A stretch of 64,000 nt of DNA from NBLH01 sp050296515 (GTDB taxonomy: Bacteria; Bacteroidota; Bacteroidia; Bacteroidales; NBLH01), in contig JBNKRJ010000127.1 in NCBI GenBank assembly GCA_050296515.1, positions 1 to 64,000 of the forward strand, written 5' to 3'. Position 1 is the first letter of the stretch. The number at the start of each line of letters is the position of its first letter. A model generated the notes under the pieces. It worked only from the letters and a program-made list of their open reading frames with translations, searched no databases and was not told where the DNA came from. Both the position numbers and the translations under genes were made by a program. Of this stretch, positions 46,623 to 54,370 are shown piece by piece.

Positions 46623-47882
46623 ATGAAACGTTTAACTATTACAGTAATTATGATTATTGTTTCGTTGAGTTTTGCTGTTTCTCAGGAGAAAGCAACCAAT
46701 GAAAAAATTAAAGTGCAATTAAATAGCGCTGATAAAAAAAGTATTGAAAAAGCAGAAAAGCTATTTAATGAGGCTACAGCTCAAATAAAAGCAGCTGATG
46801 AGACAGTAGCTGGAAATAAAAAAAAAGCTTATAATATAAAAATTAAAGCATCTAAGGATCTGGGAAAAGCAAATAAGATTTTTTTTAAAGTTTACAAGCA
46901 GGATTTGAAACGCTTTTTTAACAATGTGGATCCTGTAAAAGCAAAAAAAGCTGAGTTGAAAATAGACAAAGCTGATATGCTAATGAAGGAGGCTAAAAAG
47001 AGCCGTGAATCTTCACTAAAATTGAATGTTGTTGAAAACGCATATTTAGCATTGGAAAAGGCTTATAAATACGAAAAAAAAGCGATTGATAATTTGAGAG
47101 AAGTTTATGGAATGTTCATTAGTTCAAGTTCCGCAGTTGGTGAGGACAAGCCTTTAACAGCAGTGGTTGAAAAAGAGGAAAATAAAAACCATGAGAGTGA
47201 AGAAACAACACCAGACACAGACAATGACGTTGCTGAAAAAGAAAATGTTAATACAAACAAGAATGCTGTAAGAAATAATGTTCGTCAATTTACGCCAATA
47301 AAAATTTTTGGTACAAAAGGGGTTTTCTTTTTAATTCAGGTGGCAGCATCAAAATCGCCAATTTCTGATGATTATCTAAGACGAAACTATAAAGAAGATA
47401 TCTATGGTGAACAAATGGATGGTTGGTATAGATATGTGATAAATGAAAGGTTTGCAACCCTGGAGGAAGCAGAAAAATACAAAGGAAATTCTGGAATCAG
47501 GGGGGCTTTGGTTATTGCCATAAAAAATGGAAGAAAAGTAAGTATACAGGAAGCTCAAAAAAAAGAGGAATTAAACCTGTCTGAAATGGAATATGCTCCT
47601 GTTGGCAGTAGATTGAATACATCAGAAGATGACAGTAATGTTTTAGAGTCTCGTATAGTCTATCGTCTTCAGATTGGAATCTCAATAAGCAAATTGACTG
47701 CAGCGGAGGTAAGGCAGTTAAAAAATGGAGGTAGAGCTGTTATCCCTGTTAAAAGAGGGGGATGGTATTCATATACTATAGGCGATTTTGAAAACGAAAC
47801 TGACGCTCTTAACTTTAAGAGAATAAAGGGATTAACTGATGCATCCGTATTAAAAATAAAAGACGGACGAGTAATTGATTAG
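46623..47882 (+). CDS. Exported protein with two SPOR-like domains
   Basis: A signal peptide (SLSFAVSQ) is followed by a long Lys/Ala-rich helical region (about 25-160), a polar linker, and two SPOR-type repeats: GVFFLIQVAASKSPISDDYL...WYRYVINERFATLEEAEKYK (about 237-300) and YRLQIGISISKLTAAEVRQL...WYSYTIGDFENETDALNFKR (about 345-410). SPOR domains bind glycan strands lacking stem peptides. The protein therefore probably attaches to septal or remodelled peptidoglycan. It is the last of three + strand genes for exported proteins; a strong terminator follows. Confidence 0.8.
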   Translation: MKRLTITVIMIIVSLSFAVSQEKATNEKIKVQLNSADKKSIEKAEKLFNEATAQIKAADETVAGNKKKAYNIKIKASKDLGKANKIFFKVYKQDLKRFFNNVDPVKAKKAELKIDKADMLMKEAKKSRESSLKLNVVENAYLALEKAYKYEKKAIDNLREVYGMFISSSSAVGEDKPLTAVVEKEENKNHESEETTPDTDNDVAEKENVNTNKNAVRNNVRQFTPIKIFGTKGVFFLIQVAASKSPISDDYLRRNYKEDIYGEQMDGWYRYVINERFATLEEAEKYKGNSGIRGALVIAIKNGRKVSIQEAQKKEELNLSEMEYAPVGSRLNTSEDDSNVLESRIVYRLQIGISISKLTAAEVRQLKNGGRAVIPVKRGGWYSYTIGDFENETDALNFKRIKGLTDASVLKIKDGRVID

Positions 47883-47975
47883 TGCTTAAATTAAAGGAAT
47901 AACCAGGTCTGCATTGTGATCAGGGCCGATATAATAGGGGGAAATCATTGTACGGTTCATCCCGACCTGGAAACA

Positions 47976-48005
47976 AAAGGCTGGCATTTTGCCAGCCTTT
48001 TTGAT
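47976..48005 (+). terminator. Rho-independent terminator
   Basis: The perfect stem AAAGGCTGGC (47976-47985) / GCCAGCCTTT (47991-48000) with a 5-nt loop is followed by T residues. Confidence 0.9.
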
Positions 48006-48010
48006 CTTTC

Positions 48011-48168
48011 ACTAGTGTCATGTCAAATGTCAGATTTCTGGTAAAGTCATTAGTCATTTATTACTGGTTGTTAATGATAAATGACTAGTAAACAGTGGTT
48101 TGCGATTATTGAAAATATGCTGTATATTAAAATAATACCAAAAACATCATACTTGACATGACACTAGT
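48011..48168. mobile_element. 158-bp MITE-like element with 16-bp terminal inverted repeats
   Basis: ACTAGTGTCATGTCAA (48011-48026) is repeated exactly inverted at 48153-48168. Between them is non-coding DNA with a nested hairpin (AGTCATTTAT...ATAAATGACT). The 10 bp next to each end (TTGATCTTTC and TTGATTTTAA) agree at seven positions and may be a worn target duplication. No transposase is encoded, so it would need a full-length IS elsewhere. Confidence 0.75.
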
Positions 48169-48187
48169 TTGATTTTAATCATATCTT

Positions 48188-48238
48188 TGTTGCAAAGCGA
48201 TTTGTTTTTCTTATCAAATCCCTCAATGAGGGTTTTAT
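48188..48238. repeat. Partial copy of the leader/palindrome repeat
   Basis: TTGTTGCAAAGCGATTTG followed at 48216-48238 by AAATCCCTCAATGAGGG resembles the distal part of the 12.2-kb leader (TTGTAAAGCGATAAAATTC then AAATCCATCTATGAGGG). It overlaps the stop codon of the enoyl-CoA hydratase gene. Confidence 0.6.
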
Positions 48239-49014
48239 CTATTCTTAAAGCCAGGTTTTCGTTTTTCAAGGAAAGCATTAACTCCTTCTTTAAAGTCTTC
48301 TGTTTCAAAGGATTTTCCAAATTCAATTGTTTCTGCTTCATAGCCATCATCAGTGTTTGAGTAATAAGCATTTACACATTTTAAGATAGCTTTTGAGGTT
48401 AATGACGACTTTGATGTAATTTTTTGCATAAGCTTTATTGAATAAGGTAATAATTCGGCTAAAGTTACAACTTCGTTCACCAGCCCATATTCCTTTGCTT
48501 TTTCAGCGTTAATCATGTCTCCGGTTAACAGAAGTTCTAAAGCTCTTGACTTCCCTATAAGCTGTGCAAGTCTTTGAGTACCTCCATAGCCCGGAATAAG
48601 TCCAAGCTGCACCTCGGGTTGTGAGAATTTAGCAGTTTCAGAAGCTATTCGAATATGACAAGACATTGCAAGTTCGCACCCTCCTCCAAGAGCAAAGCCA
48701 TTAACGGCAGCAATTACCGGCTTTGGGCAAGTTTCAATTTGCTTAAAAACCATGTGACCAAAAGCAGATAATGATTGCCCCTGTTCTCTGTTGAAGGCTG
48801 AAAACTCTTTAATATCAGCACCTGCAACAAATGCTTTTTCGCCTGATCCTGTGATAATTACACCTTTGATTTCCTCATTGTTTACCGCATACGAAATCGA
48901 TTTTCCAATTTCTTCAATCGTCAAACGGGTTAGTGCATTTAGTTGGCTTGGCCTATTGATTTTTACAATTAGTATTGAGTCTGTTAACTCCGTTATTAAG
49001 TTTGAGAAGTTCAT
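48235..49014 (-). CDS. Enoyl-CoA hydratase/isomerase (crotonase family)
   Basis: The crotonase fold is shown by IVKINRPSQLNALTRLTI, the oxyanion-hole segment FVAGADIKEFSAFNRE, and PVIAAVNGFALGGGCELAMSCHIRIASETAKFSQPEVQLGLIPGYGGTQRL, which includes both catalytic Glu positions of hydratases (GGGCELAM and QPEVQLG). A true 2-enoyl-CoA hydratase is therefore likely. Length 259. It is monocistronic; other beta-oxidation genes are absent from the window. Its stop codon lies in a repeat. Confidence 0.92.
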   Translation of the reverse strand: MNFSNLITELTDSILIVKINRPSQLNALTRLTIEEIGKSISYAVNNEEIKGVIITGSGEKAFVAGADIKEFSAFNREQGQSLSAFGHMVFKQIETCPKPVIAAVNGFALGGGCELAMSCHIRIASETAKFSQPEVQLGLIPGYGGTQRLAQLIGKSRALELLLTGDMINAEKAKEYGLVNEVVTLAELLPYSIKLMQKITSKSSLTSKAILKCVNAYYSNTDDGYEAETIEFGKSFETEDFKEGVNAFLEKRKPGFKNR

Positions 49015-49176
49015 CGTTTAGTTTATCTGGTTAAGTATGTAAACAAAGTTAATTTATATTTTTACAATTATAAAAGAATTCAGTGAGATTTGTTTTGGGT
49101 AAATCTTGACGGATTGATTGAATTCTATTCTGAAATTACCTCTATTCATTGACAAAACTCAAAAAAATATAACATT

Positions 49177-49209
49177 TTGTAAAGTATAAGTGAAAAATTC
49201 CTATCTTTG
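49177..49209 (+). promoter_or_regulatory. Predicted Bacteroidota-type promoter
   Basis: TTTTG ending at 49179 and TATCTTTG at 49202-49209 are spaced by 22 nt, close to the TTTG-N19-21-TAnnTTTG pattern, 29 nt before the lipoprotein start at 49238. Confidence 0.45.
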
Positions 49210-49237
49210 GCCATGTTAATACTAAAGAAATCAAACT

Positions 49238-50032
49238 ATGAAGGTTAAAAGCTTCGTTTATTCGGTACTGGGAATTTTTTTGTTTGCGCTGGTTTCATGT
49301 GGTGGAAGCCAGGTAAATGACGGAGAAAATGATAACCCTGACAGCAATGTTGTTAATAATATAAAAGATGTTGATGCCCAGGATTTTACTATCCCCAAAG
49401 AACTAACTTATACCAGGGGCACGCATGGATTTAACTATGACAAATTCTATCCGATTGGCTGGTCAAAGGACGGAAAGTTTGCTTACATAAAGGAACCTGC
49501 TGATGAAGGAAGTGGTTTTTATCTTTTTGAAATAATCATTCTGGATATAGTTAATAATAAGCTTGTGTGGTCATGGAAACCAGAAGAATTGGAAGAAGGT
49601 AGCATGCAAGCCACTTGGAAAGAAAACTACGACTTGTTTGCACAGCATTTAAACGAGGCCGAAATTACCCAGACGAAAGACTTTAAGATGGAACCAACAA
49701 CTACTTCGTACAAAGGAAATGATTATGAGATTGTTATGGAAACATCTACAGAAGTTGATCCTGATTATGGAGTGGATTTGATAAAGGAAATTGAGATTAA
49801 TTTGCAATCTGGCGAGTTGGGTGTAAAGCAAATTTTAAGTGAAAAAACCGATAGTAGAGATTATATTTTAAGTGCTTATATTCCAGGGTTTTTATTGAGT
49901 CAGCACGATGATAGAATAGTGGTGATTTGTCAGAAAGAGAGGATTGGAGCAGGTGGGCCACCAAACATTGTTTTTTTCGAAATAATAGGTTCTGATTTAA
50001 TTCGTGGTTTCAAAAAAGAGAATGGCAGTTAA
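49238..50032 (+). CDS. Hypothetical lipoprotein, 264 residues
   Basis: The N-terminus FALVSCGGS is a good lipobox followed by a Gly/Asn/Asp linker. The body seems beta-rich (SKDGKFAYIKEPADEGSGFYLFEIIILDI; DDRIVVICQKERIGAGGPPNIVFFEI), suggesting a beta-propeller-like or WD-like fragment, but no family is recognised. It is monocistronic with a predicted promoter. Confidence 0.7.
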   Translation: MKVKSFVYSVLGIFLFALVSCGGSQVNDGENDNPDSNVVNNIKDVDAQDFTIPKELTYTRGTHGFNYDKFYPIGWSKDGKFAYIKEPADEGSGFYLFEIIILDIVNNKLVWSWKPEELEEGSMQATWKENYDLFAQHLNEAEITQTKDFKMEPTTTSYKGNDYEIVMETSTEVDPDYGVDLIKEIEINLQSGELGVKQILSEKTDSRDYILSAYIPGFLLSQHDDRIVVICQKERIGAGGPPNIVFFEIIGSDLIRGFKKENGS

Positions 50033-50270
50033 TCTATTCTGGTTAATTTAGAATTTTCATAAATTTGATTTCTTGTAATCGTTAATAGTTCAGTTTTTTA
50101 AGTTCACTTATTAAAAATATTAGTTTAATAATTTGTTAAAAAAATTCATAAGTGACTTTACTGTTGCAGATTGACAAAAAGTACTATTGGCATTACACTA
50201 TATATATTTTATTTTAATTAAAAAAAGTATTACTTTTAATCGTTGATTCAAAAAAATAAATACATCGGTT

Positions 50271-51086
50271 ATGGAAATTAAAGATCATTTTATTCTCGGT
50301 GATAATGTCAAAAAGTTCATCAAATCGCCAAATATTAGTGGTGAGTTTGAAAAAGGACTGCCAGATACAATAGTATTGCACTATACAGCAGGCCCATACA
50401 GACCTGCTTTAAATACACTCACCAATCCGAGGGTGCGGGCATCAGCACATTTAATTTTAGACAGGGATGGTTCAATTACACAATTGGTTCCATTTAATAC
50501 CATTGCTTGGCATGCTGGAAAAAGTTCGTATGGCAATAGAGTTGGGTTAAATAAGTATTCGATTGGTATTGAGATTGTTAACTCTGGGCCACTTACAAAA
50601 AGTGGTAATGTTTACCGTTCATGGTTTGGTAGTGCATTCAATCCAAGTGATGTTATTGAGGCAACTCACAGAAATGAAACAAAACCTCGATTTTGGCACA
50701 CATATACCGAAGAACAAATAACTACCGTTCAGGAAATTTGCAGATTACTGGTTGATCTTTATGATATCAAGCATATCTTGGGTCACGAAGAAATTGCTCC
50801 AATGCGTAAGCAGGATCCAGGACCAGCTTTTCCTTTGGATAGACTCAGAAATAAACTATTGAATGAAAACCGTAATTCGGATGATGCTGCTGAGCTTCCT
50901 GAACTTGGAAGAATTAGTGCTAATAGTCTGAATATTAGGGAAGCACCGAGTCCGGAAGGTAAGAAAGTGGCAAAGCCACTAACAAAAGGTGTGAAGGTAA
51001 AAATTCTAGATGAATCAAATGGCTGGTATAAAGTTTCTACTGAAATTGAAGGCTGGGTATTTGGAAAATATGTTGACAGTGTTTAA
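50271..51086 (+). CDS. N-acetylmuramoyl-L-alanine amidase (amidase_2 + SH3), no signal peptide
   Basis: This enzyme cuts the bond between MurNAc and L-Ala of peptidoglycan. The amidase_2 domain (about 25-200) shows the zinc ligands H37 (VLHYTAG), H172 (LGHEEI) and D182 (QDPGPAFP), plus AWHAGKS and IGIEIVNSGP. A bacterial SH3 domain (about 212-271, LNIREAPSPEGKK...GWYKVSTEIEGWVFGKYV) follows. There is no signal peptide or membrane helix, as in phage endolysins, which need a holin to reach the wall. It is first of a tight four-gene operon with three small membrane-related genes (spacings 19, 11, 27 nt). Confidence 0.9.
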   Translation: MEIKDHFILGDNVKKFIKSPNISGEFEKGLPDTIVLHYTAGPYRPALNTLTNPRVRASAHLILDRDGSITQLVPFNTIAWHAGKSSYGNRVGLNKYSIGIEIVNSGPLTKSGNVYRSWFGSAFNPSDVIEATHRNETKPRFWHTYTEEQITTVQEICRLLVDLYDIKHILGHEEIAPMRKQDPGPAFPLDRLRNKLLNENRNSDDAAELPELGRISANSLNIREAPSPEGKKVAKPLTKGVKVKILDESNGWYKVSTEIEGWVFGKYVDSV

Positions 51087-51105
51087 TAATCAAAAATAAA
51101 CCATC

Positions 51106-51519
51106 GTGAACAAGTGGGTAATAACAGGATTAATTATCCTTGGTGTTTTGATAATTGTTGGAGTAGCTTATGATCAAGGTGCTTTTGATAGCATGACTGG
51201 GAGTGGATGGGCTATGATTCTGGCAGGGTTGGCTGCTCCTTACATGGCAGTTAAAAACTTTTTGTTTGGGAACAAGCATCTTAAAGAGTTTAAGGACAAA
51301 TACAAATCGTTGCAGCAGGAAGAAGTTGTTCACAGAACGGATCTTGATAAAAACATCAAAGCCAAAGAACAAAGAATCGCTGAACTTGATAAAGAAATAC
51401 AATTGCTTGATTCTAAACTTGAAGTTTTAGAACTAAAGAAAGATAAAGTGGTAAAAGAGGTGAAAGACTTGTCAATTGAGGATACAAAACGTGAAGTCAG
51501 GGATCTGTTTGGAGATTAA
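51106..51519 (+). CDS. Small membrane protein with coiled coil, holin-like position
   Basis: Two N-terminal hydrophobic segments (about 4-24 and 33-53, separated by DQGAFDSMTGSG) are followed by a long charged coiled coil (about 62-125, KAKEQRIAELDKEIQLLDSKLEVLELKKDK). The start codon is GTG. No family is recognised. The position directly after an endolysin-type amidase and the two-helix topology fit a holin or its partner, but this is inference. Confidence 0.75.
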   Translation: MNKWVITGLIILGVLIIVGVAYDQGAFDSMTGSGWAMILAGLAAPYMAVKNFLFGNKHLKEFKDKYKSLQQEEVVHRTDLDKNIKAKEQRIAELDKEIQLLDSKLEVLELKKDKVVKEVKDLSIEDTKREVRDLFGD

Positions 51520-51530
51520 AATTTAGAAAA

Positions 51531-51956
51531 ATGTTAAAGAATATTTTAGTTATCGCATTTTTAATCACAAGTATTTCAGCAAGCGCACAATTGTATCCGA
51601 TTGAAATTCGCCCGGGAGAAACCAGGACTGTTGAATCAGGTGTTGACACCTTATGGATTTTAAAGGATAGTCAGGTAAAAAAGGCAATTCTGGCTGCTAA
51701 AAAGCTGAAGATTGAAGAAGAAATAACCCAAGAATTAAAAAAGAAAATTTCTTTAATTGAAGAGAAAGATTTAATCAAGGATAGTTTAATTATTGACTTA
51801 AAAAAAGATAGAGACTTCTACATGAAAAACTGGAAAGATTGTACAAATGATGTGGAGCTTTTAATTGCAAAATGTAGGAGACAAAAAATTTATACCCGGT
51901 TATCAATGGCCGGGATAGCTGTAGCATTTATTGCCGGCTTTTTAATAGCAAAGTAA
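51531..51956 (+). CDS. Exported coiled-coil protein with C-terminal membrane helix, spanin-like
   Basis: A signal peptide (ISASAQ, about 1-20) is followed by a short beta part, a long coiled coil (about 50-95, KKAILAAKKLKIEEEITQELKKKI), then CTNDVELLIAKCRRQ and a C-terminal transmembrane helix (about 122-139) ending in AK. A protein held in the inner membrane at its C-terminus with a periplasmic coiled coil resembles phage spanins, though a lipobox is missing. It is the third gene of the four-gene cassette. Confidence 0.75.
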   Translation: MLKNILVIAFLITSISASAQLYPIEIRPGETRTVESGVDTLWILKDSQVKKAILAAKKLKIEEEITQELKKKISLIEEKDLIKDSLIIDLKKDRDFYMKNWKDCTNDVELLIAKCRRQKIYTRLSMAGIAVAFIAGFLIAK

Positions 51957-51983
51957 AGTAGAAACTCAAAACCTTATTTAGTA

Positions 51984-52457
51984 ATGGATAATAAGTATAT
52001 GGATGTAGTAGAATTCTTCGCAGAGAATCCTTCACAGTTTATGTGGCAAGTTTTTGTCCCTATTGGCCTTTGGCTAATTATTGTTCTTGGCTTTTTTGTT
52101 TTATTGCTTAGGAAGTATACGTTTGGAAAATGGTCAGATGAAAACCCTAATCCCTATGCAGGTGAAACGTTTGATATGCCCAGGGGTGTTTTTAGAGGAA
52201 CACTTACACTAACTCTTGTTTATATTGTGACAGTTTTAGAACTCGTTAATGTTCGGATTATTGGTTTTGAGGATGAAATTCATGAATTAATGGTTGCTTT
52301 TCAGATGATGATAGCCTTCTACTTTGGTTCTAAAGTTATGCATCACATGGCATCGACTGACAGAAGGAAAACTGAGGCCGTTGCGGAAAATGTTGGAGGT
52401 ATACAGGCATTTCAAACTGATGCAAGTGATTTTGATGATGAAGGTGCAGCTGGTTAG
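51984..52457 (+). CDS. Three-helix membrane protein of the amidase cassette
   Basis: Three hydrophobic segments (about 19-43, 72-90, 98-115) are joined by short loops (GKWSDENPNPYAGETFDMPRG) with an acidic, Ala/Gly-ended tail (DASDFDDEGAAG). No family is recognised. It is the last gene of the amidase operon and is followed by a strong terminator. A second holin or antiholin is one reading; a structural membrane partner is another. Confidence 0.72.
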   Translation: MDNKYMDVVEFFAENPSQFMWQVFVPIGLWLIIVLGFFVLLLRKYTFGKWSDENPNPYAGETFDMPRGVFRGTLTLTLVYIVTVLELVNVRIIGFEDEIHELMVAFQMMIAFYFGSKVMHHMASTDRRKTEAVAENVGGIQAFQTDASDFDDEGAAG

Positions 52458-52481
52458 TCTATAACCATAACAATATATTCT

Positions 52482-52513
52482 GAGGGATTATTAACGGATA
52501 ATCCCTCTTTTTT
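52482..52513 (+). terminator. Terminator of the amidase cassette
   Basis: The perfect stem GAGGGATTAT (52482-52491) / ATAATCCCTC (52498-52507), loop TTAACG-like, is followed by six T. It marks the end of the four-gene unit. Confidence 0.9.
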
Positions 52514-52667
52514 GCTTTAGTACAGAATAAAAAGGCTGGTGTGTTAATTTATTGATAATCAGACTGCTGAAATGGAAACAACATGTTGATAACACATTCT
52601 CTTAAACCTTCCTGTTTTTCAATATTTTAATTACATTTGCCCTGCTTAAAAATATTGTAAACAAAGG

Positions 52668-53462
52668 ATGTTGAGAAATTTTACCACACTAATTTTTTTA
52701 ATTATAATTGCTTTTCCGGTATTGTCGCAAGACAAGTTTGAAAAAAAAGTTTATATCGGAAACAGTGATACTCTTCCTTATAATTTGCTGATTCCAAAAG
52801 ATTTTGCAAATAGTTTTAACGATGGGAGAGAGAAAGTGCTGGAAGAGAAGAGATACCCCTTAGTCCTGTTTTTACATGGCGCTGGCGAAAGAGGAACGGA
52901 TAATGAAAAGCAAATTATACATATAAAAAAGCTATTTTCTGATCCTGAAAATAGAGCGAAATATCAGGCATTTGTTGTGGCACCTCAATGTCCTGAAGGT
53001 AAAAAGTGGGTAGAGGTTGACTGGTCGGCCAAAAGCCATACAATTTCAGCGGAGCCTTCGTGGGCGATGAGCAATACAATTGATTTGGTTGAAGATATTA
53101 TTGAACATTATCCTATTGATACAACAAGAATCTATGTTACAGGACTTTCAATGGGTGGTTACGGGACATGGGACATTATTTCAAGATATCCGGATAAATT
53201 TGCCGCAGCCATTGCAATCTGCGGTGGTGGCGATGAAAAAATGGCACAGAAAATAAAAAATATTCCAATTTGGGCATTTCATGGAAGCAATGACAAAGTT
53301 GTGCCTGTAAGCCGATCCAGAAACATGGTGAATGCTATTAAGCTTGCAGGTGGGATCCCAAAATATACTGAGTATAAAGGCGTTGGACATGGCAGCTGGG
53401 TCAAGGCGTATAATGAAAAAAATCTGCTTGATTGGCTGTTTGAACAAAAGAAACATCCATAA
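52668..53462 (+). CDS. Secreted alpha/beta-hydrolase esterase (PHB-depolymerase/feruloyl-esterase-like)
   Basis: A signal peptide (FPVLSQ) precedes an alpha/beta-hydrolase with YPLVLFLHGAGERG (oxyanion region), nucleophile S161 in TGLSMGGYGTW, Asp in FHGSNDKVVPV and His in GVGHGSW. The PQCPEGKKWVEVDW segment is typical of the secreted phospholipase/carboxylesterase-like group in Bacteroidota. The substrate is an ester, perhaps of a polysaccharide. The last codons (KKHP-stop) are encoded inside the left end of a 99-bp intergenic repeat. TACATTTG at 52632-52639 is a candidate -7 element. Confidence 0.87.
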   Translation: MLRNFTTLIFLIIIAFPVLSQDKFEKKVYIGNSDTLPYNLLIPKDFANSFNDGREKVLEEKRYPLVLFLHGAGERGTDNEKQIIHIKKLFSDPENRAKYQAFVVAPQCPEGKKWVEVDWSAKSHTISAEPSWAMSNTIDLVEDIIEHYPIDTTRIYVTGLSMGGYGTWDIISRYPDKFAAAIAICGGGDEKMAQKIKNIPIWAFHGSNDKVVPVSRSRNMVNAIKLAGGIPKYTEYKGVGHGSWVKAYNEKNLLDWLFEQKKHP

Positions 53463-53575
53463 TTAATTTAAGACACATATGAGAAAGATTATTGTTGAGA
53501 ACTTTTAGGTAACTAGTGAGTTAAGTCCTGTGGATGTTCCATTTGGCAAATAAAATAATCAAAAATAAACAGGTG
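53446..53575. repeat. 99-bp repeat with imperfect inverted ends, copy 1, plus shared flank
   Basis: The left end AAAAGAAACATCCAT (53446-53460) is complementary to the right end TGTGGATGTTCCATTT (53529-53544). The whole block, plus about 31 bp beyond (TTTGGCAAATAAAATAATC, then AAAAATAAACAGGTGAAA), matches the block at 59837-59970; the right halves agree best. It covers the stop codon of the esterase gene and reaches to within 10 bp of the SGNH gene start. Confidence 0.75.
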
Positions 53576-53584
53576 AAATAGAGC

Positions 53585-54364
53585 ATGAATTTGATTTGGA
53601 AAGTAATCGGAATGTTGGTGATAACAGCTTCGTTATTAACAGCTTATTCTTTTACAAGTTATGAGATTTCAATTGGCGATATAAAATTGAAAAAAACTCC
53701 CATCAGGGAATTTATTTTAGGAATCCCTGAAAATCCTTATGCGAAAGCATTAAGTGGAAGAGATACGGTTTCAAAAGAAGAGGTACAACAACCAACTGAT
53801 ACCACCTCTCAAAGAGTACTACTAATTGGCGACTCAATGCTGGAAGGGTTAAAAGACAGACTGGAAGATTATACGGCCTATAACAATCACTCTTTAAAGA
53901 CTGTTATTTGGTATAGCTCTTCAACAGAATGGTATGGCTCATCCGATACATTGAAATACTTTATTGATGAATACAAACCAACTTATGTGATGCTGGTTTT
54001 AGGTGCTAATGAGCTGTTTGTGCCTAATATCATAAGAAAGCGAACACCTAATGTAAAGCATATTTTAGACCAGATTGATACATTAAATTACGTTTGGGTA
54101 GGACCTCCAAACTGGAAAGACGACACCGGAATTAACAAAATGATTTTAAAGAATGTTGGTTCTATGCATTATTTCCCGTCTAAAAATCTAAACTATAAGC
54201 GAACGAGTGATGGCGCGCATCCAACAAGGGCTTCTGCTGCTATATGGATGGATTCAATTGCTGTTTGGATTGAGAAAAAAAGTTACCAACCAATAAAAAT
54301 GGATAAACCGCTGGAGAAAAGTAAAAAAAGTGCGAATGTTACCATTTTGCAACCTCTTAATTAG
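53585..54364 (+). CDS. SGNH-family hydrolase, probable O-acetylation partner
   Basis: An N-terminal membrane anchor (about 5-25) and a short linker precede an SGNH/GDSL domain: VLLIGDSMLEG with S84, LVLGANELF (Gly-x-Asn block) and SDGAHPT with D209 and H212. SGNH proteins next to an MBOAT usually move an acetyl group to an exported polysaccharide (as AlgJ/AlgX or DltD-like partners). The gene ends 6 nt before the MBOAT gene, so the two are translated as a unit. Confidence 0.87.
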   Translation: MNLIWKVIGMLVITASLLTAYSFTSYEISIGDIKLKKTPIREFILGIPENPYAKALSGRDTVSKEEVQQPTDTTSQRVLLIGDSMLEGLKDRLEDYTAYNNHSLKTVIWYSSSTEWYGSSDTLKYFIDEYKPTYVMLVLGANELFVPNIIRKRTPNVKHILDQIDTLNYVWVGPPNWKDDTGINKMILKNVGSMHYFPSKNLNYKRTSDGAHPTRASAAIWMDSIAVWIEKKSYQPIKMDKPLEKSKKSANVTILQPLN

Positions 54365-54370
54365 AACTGA

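Noticed and set aside
50271..52457. A complete prophage around the amidase cassette
   Set aside because: Flanking genes are ordinary chromosomal genes and no structural, packaging or integration gene is seen.
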